From the NCBI GenBank assembly GCA_041685645.1, contig JAWLFI010000154.1, forward strand, positions 1 to 6,030: a stretch of DNA of 6,030 nucleotides. The letters are read 5' to 3'. The notes under the pieces are model-generated. The model saw only the letters and a program-made list of their open reading frames with translations, was not told the DNA's origin and did not search any database. Shown piece after piece: positions 1 through 5,582 of the stretch (its first letter is position 1; the number at the start of each line of letters is the position of its first letter). The position numbers and the translations under genes are program-made. Source of the stretch: JAWLFI01 sp041685645. Its GTDB lineage: Bacteria > Bacteroidota > Bacteroidia > Chitinophagales > Saprospiraceae.

Positions 1-195
1 GTACAAAATGATGATAATCAGTAATACCGATTCTCTATAACGCTAAGATATAAATATTTTATAGACATAAGATTTTAGGGAATGAGTTTGTAGATAGTTT
101 AGAATGAAGCGAAATGCGAAATTATTCTAATGCAAAGAGATAAGCTGAAGTCGCTATGAACTAGAACTTCTTATTTTTCGTTATAAATAAAAAGA
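1..195. other. AT-rich non-coding leader upstream of msrA
   Basis: No open frame of useful length or recognisable RNA gene is visible here. The stretch is AT-rich and multiply stopped. It contains one inverted repeat with a tandem 7-mer in its loop (listed separately) and a near-match to the Bacteroidota -7 box (TATTTTTC at 172-179, last base off consensus) without a convincing -33 TTG at normal spacing. It presumably carries the msrA promoter, and perhaps the 3' flank of a gene lying to the left of the window. Confidence 0.5.
99..130. repeat. Inverted repeat TTAGAAT/ATTCTAA enclosing a tandem GCGAAAT pair
   Basis: TTAGAAT at 99-105 is perfectly complementary to ATTCTAA at 124-130, with an 18-base loop. 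Inside the loop GCGAAAT occurs twice head-to-tail (109-115 and 116-122). The stem is AT-rich and only 7 bp, with no T-run after it, so it is a poor terminator. It could be an operator or simply chance in AT-rich DNA. The sequence is seen directly; a role is not shown. Confidence 0.35.
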
Positions 196-864
196 ATGAT
201 GAAGATATTTGTTTTTTATCTCATGCTTGGAGCAATGTTTTCCGTGGAAGCCTGTGATGGTGCCTCCAAAGAAAAAAGCACATCGTTTTCAGAAGATAGT
301 GCAGTAGAGGGCTTAAATGCAAGCCAGTTGGAAAAAATGGATACAGCAACCTTGGCCGGGGGGTGTTTTTGGTGTGTCGAAGCGGCTTTTGAGCAAATCA
401 ATGGTGTGTATGAGGTGGTGTCGGGTTATTCCGGAGGAAATGAAAAAAATCCTACCTACAGTGAGGTTTCGAGAGGAGCGACTGGACATGCCGAAGCAGT
501 TCAAGTGTACTATGACCCTGAGAAACTCAGTTATCAGAAGATATTAGAAATATTCTTCGTAGCGCATGATCCCACCCAACTCAATCGCCAGGGACCGGAT
601 GTCGGGAAGCAGTATCGATCTGCTATCTATTATCACGATGAGAAGCAAAGGAAAACTGCAGAATCTCTGATATCGTCTATGACTGAGGAAAAGGTCTTTT
701 CAAAGGAGATTGTTTCTCAGCTCGAGCCTTTAGATAAATTTTGGGTAGCTGAAGAATATCATCAAGACTACGCCGAACGAAATCCCCAGGATGGATATAT
801 TCAAGGCGTATCTCTGCCAAAGGTCAAAAAGGTCAAAAAAGCCTTTCCCGATCTGATTCAATAG
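196..864 (+). CDS. msrA: Peptide-methionine (S)-S-oxide reductase MsrA, exported/lipoprotein-like
   Basis: MsrA (EC 1.8.4.11) reduces the S epimer of methionine sulfoxide in proteins or as free amino acid. Family signatures run through the 222-residue product: GCFWCVEAAF at 56-65 with catalytic Cys57, TGHAEAVQVYYDP at 96-108 with the conserved Glu, GKQYRSAIYY at 137-146 and FWVAEEYHQDY at 182-192. Residues 1-19 form a short charged then hydrophobic leader followed by VEAC, a lipobox-like site with Cys20, although Glu at -2 is atypical. This suggests a periplasmic, lipid-anchored enzyme rather than a cytosolic one. No acidic surface-export signal follows Cys20. Cys20, Cys57 and Cys60 are the only cysteines, so the C-terminal recycling cysteines of E. 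coli-type MsrA are absent; Cys60 of the CFWC motif may resolve the sulfenate. ATG 196 or the adjacent ATG 199 could be the start; the upstream bases are A-rich without a Shine-Dalgarno. The catalytic domain is full length and no MsrB domain is fused. Confidence 0.95.
   Translation: MMKIFVFYLMLGAMFSVEACDGASKEKSTSFSEDSAVEGLNASQLEKMDTATLAGGCFWCVEAAFEQINGVYEVVSGYSGGNEKNPTYSEVSRGATGHAEAVQVYYDPEKLSYQKILEIFFVAHDPTQLNRQGPDVGKQYRSAIYYHDEKQRKTAESLISSMTEEKVFSKEIVSQLEPLDKFWVAEEYHQDYAERNPQDGYIQGVSLPKVKKVKKAFPDLIQ
820..837 (+). repeat. Tandem 9-bp duplication near the msrA 3' end
   Basis: AAGGTCAAA occurs twice head-to-tail (820-828, 829-837), in frame, encoding Lys-Val-Lys twice (residues 209-214) in the basic C-terminal tail of MsrA. 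This is a small in-frame duplication outside the catalytic core, probably neutral. Confidence 0.7.
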
Positions 865-919
865 TAGGGTTTATATACATAGTGCTTGTTTTTTACTACT
901 TCTTTAGGAGATGTACCTC

Positions 920-952
920 TTGAGTCTTGAAACATTTTTTATCTTTAGTTTG
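920..952 (+). promoter_or_regulatory. Candidate Bacteroidota promoter for the acyltransferase pair
   Basis: TTG at 920-922 is followed after 22 bases by TTAGTTTG at 945-952, one mismatch from the TAnnTTTG -7 box. The spacing falls within the usual 17-23 range. Transcription would start near 959, just before ATG 968 and downstream of the in-frame ATG 911, which favours the shorter start. The match is imperfect in AT-rich DNA, so this is only suggestive. Confidence 0.25.
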
Positions 953-967
953 CAATTAAAATTAGGT

Positions 968-1804
968 ATGTCTGATAAATTCATTGATATCGATCGTTTG
1001 ATCGATAGCAAAAACCCCAACTTAAGGAAGTGGATGCCATCCTTCATGCTAAATTATTTCAAGAAGATTTTGCATGAGAAGGACGTCAATGCTTTTCTCG
1101 AGAAGCACGGTGATAAATACGCCAGTGACTTTTGTGATGCGGCCATTGATGACTTGGAAATAACCACTGAAGTTTTTGGCTTAGAGAACATCCCCTCAGA
1201 GGGAGGTTGTATTTTTGCAGTCAATCACCCCTTGGGTGGTATGGATGCCATGGTTATCGTTTCTGCTATCAAGTCTTTGCGTACCGACATCAAATTTATT
1301 GTAAATGATGTCCTATTGAATATTGAAAACTTAAAGGGGATGTTTGTCGGAGTAAATAAACTCGGCAAGAACTTTAAGGAATCATTGAAAAAAGTAGATG
1401 AAACTTTCGCTTCAGATCAGGCAATATTCGTGTTTCCGGCAGGATTGGTCAGTCGAAAACGCAAGGGGAAAATAGAAGATTTGGAATGGAAAAAAACCTT
1501 CGTTACCCGGGCGAGAAAATATAATCAGCCCATTGTCCCCGTTTATATTAAAGGGCATTTATCCAGCTTTTTTTATAGCTTAGCTAATGCGAGAGCTCTA
1601 TTGGGAATAAAAACGAACATAGAAATGTTTTTTTTAGTCAATGAGTTTTATAAATTAGGAGGACAGCACGTTCCGATGATGTTTGGTCCTTGCATTTCAC
1701 CTGACAGACTAAATAAGGAGTCGACGGATGCTGAATGGGCAGAGGAGATAAAGCGTCGAGTGTACCGCATGGGGGAAGAACTAGAGAAAATAACCGAAAA
1801 ATAA
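968..1804 (+). CDS. glsA: PlsC-like O-acyltransferase, GlsA-like (glycine-lipid type)
   Basis: A 278-residue lysophospholipid-acyltransferase-fold protein of the type that in Bacteroides adds the second, ester-linked acyl chain to an N-acylated amino acid to give glycine lipids. Visible motifs are VNHPLGGMD (85-93, catalytic His87 and Asp93), VFPAGLVSRKRKG (155-167, the FPEG-like substrate-binding block) and PIVPVYIKG (188-196). The His and Asp are five residues apart, rather than four as in classical PlsC; I recall this as usual in the GlsA/hemolysin-type branch. The same frame is open back to ATG 911, which would add a 19-residue hydrophobic tail. I prefer ATG 968 because family members begin near the KFIDID segment and the AGGAG before 911 abuts the ATG with no spacer. 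The stop overlaps the start of the next gene (TAATG), so the two are coupled. The amino-acid substrate cannot be read from the sequence; ornithine or lysine lipids are alternatives. Confidence 0.8.
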   Translation: MSDKFIDIDRLIDSKNPNLRKWMPSFMLNYFKKILHEKDVNAFLEKHGDKYASDFCDAAIDDLEITTEVFGLENIPSEGGCIFAVNHPLGGMDAMVIVSAIKSLRTDIKFIVNDVLLNIENLKGMFVGVNKLGKNFKESLKKVDETFASDQAIFVFPAGLVSRKRKGKIEDLEWKKTFVTRARKYNQPIVPVYIKGHLSSFFYSLANARALLGIKTNIEMFFLVNEFYKLGGQHVPMMFGPCISPDRLNKESTDAEWAEEIKRRVYRMGEELEKITEK

Positions 1805-2730
1805 TGAACGAACCTGTAGAGCAAGTGGCTGAACCTATTCATCCCAATCTCATTAAAGAGGAGCTGAGAGATGAATTCCTTATTGGGCCAACGAATAAGG
1901 GGGGCAACCTCATCTACAGTATTACGGCTCATAACTGTCCCAGTGTAATGGCTGAAATTGGTCGTTTGCGAGAGATGGCTTTTCGCGCTGCGGGTGGAGG
2001 AACTGGAAAACGCGTGGATATTGACCATTTGGATATATCTGACCCCGGCTATCATCAACTCATTGTATATCAGCCGGATGATATGGTGATTATTGGTGGG
2101 TATAGGTATATTGATTGTAGTAATTTATTTCAATCAAATGAGCCGGGTGAATTGATGTCGACATCACATTATTTTGACTTGTCAGAAGTTTTCGTAAAAG
2201 AATACTTACCCTATACCATTGAATTGGGTCGATCCTGGGTGCGCCCGGATTATCAAACGATAATAAATCCAAGAAAAGGACTTTTTGCATTGGCAAATCT
2301 ATGGGATGGCTTAGGCGCGCTCATCGCCAGGAATCCTCATGTCAAGTATTTTTTTGGCAAGGTCACCATGTACCCTGACTACAATCGGGAAGCCAGAAAC
2401 TTATTGCTTTCATTCATGAAGTACTTTTTTGAAGATTTGGATGAATTAGTCGTACCCAAGGACCCTTTGATCTTTCCTTATAAGAAAGAGGTGATCGAGC
2501 AACACTTCAGTGGATTGGATAGAAAACAAGCTATTTCTGCACTGAGAAAAATGCTTCGGGAATACGGCGAATCAATCCCACCCCTTATCAATTTATATAT
2601 GGGGCTATCGCCCACCATGCTCGTTTTTGGTACAGCTCTCAACAGAGATTTCGGGGACGTTGAGGAGACGGGTATATTAGTTACAATTGGTGATATTGAT
2701 TCTGATAAGCGGGAGAGACACATCCCGTAG
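1804..2730 (+). CDS. glsB: GNAT-fold N-acyltransferase, GlsB-like (OlsB/hemolysin family)
   Basis: A 308-residue protein of the OlsB-related hemolysin/GNAT family (Acetyltransf_5 type). It is expected to transfer a 3-hydroxyacyl chain from acyl-ACP to the amino group of an amino acid, the first step before the PlsC-like partner acts. The core is visible: GRLREMAFRAAGGGTGKR (53-70), a strand pair around VIIGGYRYID (95-104), and the diagnostic YTIELGRSWVRPDYQ (137-151). The C-terminal block from about 255 carries YGESIPPLINLYMGLSP (254-270), FGTALNRDFGDVEETG (275-290) and ILVTIGDI (291-298), typical of the Bacteroidota branch. The frame is open from ATG 1735, but that start lies inside the upstream gene; ATG 1804 shares its A with the upstream TAA, the classic coupled arrangement. 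Bacteroides glsB and glsA are likewise adjacent. Glycine as substrate is inferred from that relationship. The gene ends 6 bp from the end of the converging small gene, leaving no room for a separate terminator. Confidence 0.82.
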   Translation: MNEPVEQVAEPIHPNLIKEELRDEFLIGPTNKGGNLIYSITAHNCPSVMAEIGRLREMAFRAAGGGTGKRVDIDHLDISDPGYHQLIVYQPDDMVIIGGYRYIDCSNLFQSNEPGELMSTSHYFDLSEVFVKEYLPYTIELGRSWVRPDYQTIINPRKGLFALANLWDGLGALIARNPHVKYFFGKVTMYPDYNREARNLLLSFMKYFFEDLDELVVPKDPLIFPYKKEVIEQHFSGLDRKQAISALRKMLREYGESIPPLINLYMGLSPTMLVFGTALNRDFGDVEETGILVTIGDIDSDKRERHIP

Positions 2731-2736
2731 GGAATA

Positions 2737-2910
2737 TTATTTCTTTTCTATTTTGCTCCCGGTATTTTGATACGGGCAATGGCGGCAGCCGCTGCTACAG
2801 CAATAACCACGCATCTTTAAATAATAAGCCGTAAAGACGTAGTTCCCATCTTCGATATAAAAGTGCTTCCCTTCAGTAAGTGGTGAATCGACTTTTTGTG
2901 AGTTAGACAT
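2737..2910 (-). CDS. Small cysteine-rich DUF5522-type protein (57 aa)
   Basis: Reading the reverse strand from CAT 2908-2910 to TTA 2737-2739 gives 57 residues with no stop. The middle is FYIEDGNYVFTAYYLKMRGY (17-36), followed by CCSSGCRHCPY (37-47) and a lysine-rich tail. This matches my recollection of the DUF5522 family: a short acidic/aromatic segment, then R-G-Y/F-C-C-x-x-G-C-R-H-C-P-Y. Four cysteines (37, 38, 42, 45) plus His44 in nine residues look like a metal or Fe-S binding knuckle, but no function is established that I know of. There is no signal peptide or membrane segment, so it is probably cytosolic. The start overlaps the 3' end of the DUF6580 gene by 8 bp (ATGTCTAA), so translation is probably coupled. 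The CC-x-S-G-C pattern faintly resembles the eukaryotic oxidoreductase-like (OXLD1) motif; I would not infer homology from that alone. Confidence 0.85.
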   Translation of the reverse strand: MSNSQKVDSPLTEGKHFYIEDGNYVFTAYYLKMRGYCCSSGCRHCPYQNTGSKIEKK

Positions 2911-3469
2911 GGACCTTCTTCAATCTCAATTGTGGTAGATAACTAGTCAACACGGTATAGGAACCAAAAAGGACACCTACGTAAAATAGGTCACCTGCAA
3001 TAGTGTTTTGGAAAAAAGGTATTGCAGCGGCATAGCAGGCCATTAAGCCTTCAAGTGTTTTGGGATATAAGGGGGAGGAGAACCAGACTCCAAAATTGGT
3101 AATGATAAAAAACAAACCAGAGGCACCCAGACTCGCTCCGATTAAACGGCCCAAACTAATCTTAGAAAGGACGTATTTTCCCAGAATAATTATAGCAAAC
3201 AGACTCAAATATACAGTAAGGTGCCCTCCCCAGACAAATGAATCGTAGTAGGAGGCGTAGAGAATATTATTGACGAGCAAGTCACTAATGTAGTAAGCGA
3301 CCAATGGAACGACCCAATACAATTTTTTCACACTGAGTAGTCCCCCAGCAAAAAGTGCCATGCCACCTATCGGGGTAAAGTTATAAGGGTGGGGGAGAAG
3401 TCGACTCATAGCAGCGACAAATATAAATCCTGCGAAAAGCCACCACTTATTTGATATCACTTTTGACAT
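2903..3469 (-). CDS. DUF6580-family multi-pass membrane protein, putative transporter
   Basis: A 188-residue integral membrane protein with about six hydrophobic helices (roughly 9-22, 32-46, 50-68, 83-101, 109-130 and 157-178). The N-terminal signature SRLLPHPYNFTPIGGMALF (22-40) is what I know from DUF6580, annotated as a putative transport protein. Its size and helix number resemble substrate-binding S-components of ECF vitamin transporters, but no ATPase or T-component is in the window, and that resemblance is inference. Charged or polar residues within the hydrophobic regions include Asp63, His83, Asn125 and Asp160. The tail (RLKKVHV) is basic. It starts at ATG 3469 with an A-rich leader, heads a leftward two-gene operon, and overlaps the downstream DUF5522 gene by 8 bp. 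It is divergent from the M1 peptidase gene, with only 53 bp between. The substrate is unknown. Confidence 0.75.
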   Translation of the reverse strand: MSKVISNKWWLFAGFIFVAAMSRLLPHPYNFTPIGGMALFAGGLLSVKKLYWVVPLVAYYISDLLVNNILYASYYDSFVWGGHLTVYLSLFAIIILGKYVLSKISLGRLIGASLGASGLFFIITNFGVWFSSPLYPKTLEGLMACYAAAIPFFQNTIAGDLFYVGVLFGSYTVLTSYLPQLRLKKVHV

Positions 3470-3486
3470 ATGTTTTCTTATTTTTG
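3450..3486 (+). promoter_or_regulatory. Candidate promoter for the M1 peptidase gene
   Basis: TATTTTTG at 3479-3486 matches TAnnTTTG exactly. TTTG at 3450-3453 lies 25 bases upstream as a possible -33 element, slightly beyond the usual spacing. The predicted transcription start near 3493 gives a leader of about 30 bases before ATG 3523. The upstream element lies inside the divergent DUF6580 coding region, and this promoter footprint overlaps that of the opposite-strand -7 box at 3493-3500. Confidence 0.4.
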
Positions 3487-3492
3487 GGAATC

Positions 3493-3500
3493 CAAAGTTA
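3493..3500 (-). promoter_or_regulatory. -7 box (TAACTTTG) for the DUF6580-DUF5522 operon
   Basis: On the reverse strand TAACTTTG matches the Bacteroidota TAnnTTTG -7 consensus exactly. It would start transcription near 3486, giving a leader of under 20 bases before ATG 3469. The -33 element is not convincing: the closest TTG is only 9 bases upstream. The position in the divergent spacer supports the call. Confidence 0.45.
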
Positions 3501-3522
3501 CTAAAAAATCAACCTATTCTCT

Positions 3523-5442
3523 ATGATTTATGTCAAAAAACCCAAACTTCCGGGTCTTAGTCTGATTCGGTGGATTCCTGTGATTGGTTTAATCTGTATT
3601 AGTGCATCCTTTTCGCAAGCCCAATATTGGCAGCAGGAAGTAGCTTATGAGATTGAAGCTGATCTCGATCCCAGGATACATATGATTCGAGGCACTGAAA
3701 AGCTCAATTATACCAATCACTCTCCTGATACTTTAACGAAAGTATATTTTCATCTGTATTGGAATGCCTTTCAGCCCAATAGCATGATGGATGTCAGATC
3801 GAGGACGATTCCCGATCCCGATCCACGCGTGGGAGACAGAATATTTAACCTCAGAGAATCCGAACAGGGATTCATGAATGTCGTCGATCTGAAACAGTCC
3901 GGCAAGAGCCTGAAAATTAATGAAGAGGGAACGATTCTAACTGTTGAATTGGAGGAACCTATAGCGCCAAATTCGGAAGTTCGCTTTGATTTGGAATTTG
4001 TCGCTCAGGTACCCCTTCAAATTCGGAGATCAGGTCGTTTTAATGCAGAGGGCATAGATTATAGTATGTCGCAATGGTATCCCAAAATCTGCGCATATGA
4101 TCAAGATGGGTGGCATCCAAATCCCTACATAGGTAGAGAGTTTTACGGTACTTTCGGCTCTTTTGACGTGAAGCTAACTCTTCCTTCTAAGTATATAGTA
4201 GGAGGTACGGGGACTTTACAGAATCCCGAAAGCACGAGTCCACGTCATGGCTATTGGCCCAGGGACAGTTTCCCGGAGAATACAAGTGTAGGAGAAAAGA
4301 TTACCTGGCATTTTAAGGCCGATAAAGTTCACGATTTTATGTGGGCGGCAGATCCGGACTATCAGCACGATGTGTATAGAGCGGATTGCGGAGTCGATGT
4401 ACACTATTTTTATTTGCCGGATACAGCATATGCTGAGAATTGGCAACAAATGCCTCCAGTAATTAACCGTGTGTTGACTTATGCGAATGAGCATTTTGGA
4501 GAATATCCTTATTCGAGCTATTCCATCATTCAGGGGGGTGATGGGGGAATGGAGTATCCCATGGCTACGCTGATAACGGGGGACCGGTCTTTTACTTCTC
4601 TGGTGGGTGTCTCCGTGCACGAGTTGATGCATTCCTGGTATCAGGGAGTCATTGCTACCGATGAGGGACAATACGCCTGGATGGATGAAGGTATGACTAC
4701 CTACGCTTCAGGAGAAATCATGAACTTTTTACGGGATGAAGGACTGATTCCCGGAGAGCCTGTAGAGGATCCTCAGGCTCCCAGAGTTACCGGACATAAC
4801 CGGTTGGTGCAGTCCAACATCATGGAGCCTGTAATCACCCCGGCAGACCACTTCAATACAAACACTGCTTATGGAATCATTAGCTACACTTCCGGAGCAT
4901 TTATTATTCATCAATTGGGGTATGTTATAGGAGACCAGGCGAGAGACCAGGCTTTGTTAGATTATTATGATAAATGGAAATTTAGGCATCCCGAACCGCG
5001 GGATCTTTTTCGGGTCATGGAAAAAGCGTCTGGAATAGAGTTGCATTGGTATTTGCAATACAGCTTGTATATGACGGAAAAGGAGGTGAATTACAGTGTT
5101 GACACACTAACCGAAACAGAGCTGGGAAGTAGAATTCATCTATCTAATTTGGGTAAAAAGCCAATGCCTCTGGACGTAGTGGTAACAACAACGGAGGATG
5201 AGGAATACTTATACCACATCCCTTTGCGGGTGATGAGAGGATATAAGGATTTAGGCGGAATGCCTTATGATTTCACTGAGGCCAAGGATCCATGGCCCTG
5301 GACTCACCCGAGCTATGAGTTGAATGTTTCTCTTTCTATCGATGAAATTCAATCTGTAACGATTGACCCCAGCAAACGCTTATCGGATATCGATCGGAAT
5401 GACAATATCTGGCCCCCACCAGAGGAAGAAGATGACGAATAA
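3523..5442 (+). CDS. Secreted M1-family (gluzincin) metallopeptidase
   Basis: A 639-residue zinc peptidase of the M1 aminopeptidase type. A signal peptide is clear: basic KKPK near the start, hydrophobic core at about 17-30, likely cleavage after SQA33. The region from about 36 to 290 is the beta-sandwich N-domain. The catalytic domain shows GGMEYP (341-346, the GAMEN-like exopeptidase loop, Glu344), HELMH (366-370) with third zinc ligand Glu389 exactly 18 residues after the second His, and the transition-state tyrosine candidate Tyr455 in YTSGAFIIHQL (455-465). All catalytic residues are present. The C-terminal region from about 520 is a beta-rich domain, and the product ends in an acidic tail, PPPEEEDDE. 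No type IX sorting domain is apparent, so periplasmic location is likely. It probably trims N-terminal residues from peptides; specificity cannot be read. ATG 3523 is the only sensible start because it supplies the signal peptide; there is no Shine-Dalgarno. It may be transcribed with the downstream MFS gene. Confidence 0.92.
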   Translation: MIYVKKPKLPGLSLIRWIPVIGLICISASFSQAQYWQQEVAYEIEADLDPRIHMIRGTEKLNYTNHSPDTLTKVYFHLYWNAFQPNSMMDVRSRTIPDPDPRVGDRIFNLRESEQGFMNVVDLKQSGKSLKINEEGTILTVELEEPIAPNSEVRFDLEFVAQVPLQIRRSGRFNAEGIDYSMSQWYPKICAYDQDGWHPNPYIGREFYGTFGSFDVKLTLPSKYIVGGTGTLQNPESTSPRHGYWPRDSFPENTSVGEKITWHFKADKVHDFMWAADPDYQHDVYRADCGVDVHYFYLPDTAYAENWQQMPPVINRVLTYANEHFGEYPYSSYSIIQGGDGGMEYPMATLITGDRSFTSLVGVSVHELMHSWYQGVIATDEGQYAWMDEGMTTYASGEIMNFLRDEGLIPGEPVEDPQAPRVTGHNRLVQSNIMEPVITPADHFNTNTAYGIISYTSGAFIIHQLGYVIGDQARDQALLDYYDKWKFRHPEPRDLFRVMEKASGIELHWYLQYSLYMTEKEVNYSVDTLTETELGSRIHLSNLGKKPMPLDVVVTTTEDEEYLYHIPLRVMRGYKDLGGMPYDFTEAKDPWPWTHPSYELNVSLSIDEIQSVTIDPSKRLSDIDRNDNIWPPPEEEDDE

Positions 5443-5582
5443 TTCGCAACAGATTTGAGGCTGGAGCCATATTTGGAAGTTTCGCGATTGAAACAGCTAT
5501 ACAAGGCCCATACAAGGACCAATATGAGCAGTATAAGTCAGATAAAAAGGGTATTTTCAACCCACTAATGATTGCAGTATGA
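5436..5582 (+). other. Start-less open frame of 48 codons, possible decayed or frameshifted small gene
   Basis: From 5436 to the TGA at 5580-5582 one frame stays open through the whole gap between the peptidase and the MFS gene. The peptide looks protein-like, for example FEAGAIFGSFAIETAI, then QGPYKDQYEQYKSDKKG and FNPLMIAV at the end. The frame has no ATG, GTG or TTG before a late ATG at 5568. In the neighbouring frame ATG 5432, preceded by a purine-rich AGAGGAAGAAG, reads MTNNSQQI and hits TGA at 5456-5458; removing one T from ATTT would join the two into a 49-residue product. The stop overlaps the MFS start as ATGA. I do not recognise a family. It may be a broken gene, a sequencing indel, a recoded gene or chance: 48 open codons is not rare at random. 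Confidence 0.3.
5499..5520 (+). repeat. Tandem 11-bp repeat between the peptidase and MFS genes
   Basis: ATACAAGGCCC (5499-5509) is followed directly by ATACAAGGACC (5510-5520), identical at 10 of 11 positions. The unit length is not a multiple of three, so it would shift frame in any coding sequence if gained or lost. It may be slippage, or a pair of protein-binding half sites upstream of the MFS gene. Confidence 0.6.

Noticed and set aside
35..64. CTATAA/TTATAG inverted repeat
   Set aside because: Six AT-rich base pairs with an 18-base AT-rich loop are expected by chance in this composition.
172..179. TATTTTTC as the msrA -7 promoter box
   Set aside because: One base off consensus and no TTG at suitable distance upstream, so it is not listed as a promoter.
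1735..1803. ATG 1735 as the start of the GNAT-like gene
   Set aside because: It would overlap the upstream acyltransferase by 70 bases, and the coupled ATG 1804 in the TAATG gives the expected N-terminus.
1648..2058. 136-codon reverse-strand open frame across the acyltransferase junction
   Set aside because: It is antisense to two well-supported genes and its translation shows no recognisable motif.
2758..2776. Hairpin CCCGGTAT-TTTG-ATACGGG near the converging gene ends, as a bidirectional terminator
   Set aside because: It has a bulged G, lies inside the coding region of the small DUF5522 gene, and no T-run follows it on either strand.
3470..3522. Possible vitamin riboswitch upstream of the DUF6580 membrane gene
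   Set aside because: The spacer to the divergent gene is only 53 bp and the predicted leader is under 20 bases, too short for any known vitamin riboswitch.
4216..4671. 151-codon reverse-strand open frame inside the M1 peptidase gene
   Set aside because: It is antisense to the catalytic domain including the HELMH region, whose forward-strand reading is unambiguous.
4931..4952. GAGACCAGGC repeated 12 bp apart in the peptidase gene
   Set aside because: It encodes DQARDQAL in a helix of the expected family pattern, so no extra role is needed.
5549..5563. GGGT/ACCC hairpin before the MFS start
   Set aside because: Only four base pairs with a 7-base loop and no T-run; too weak for a terminator or riboswitch element.
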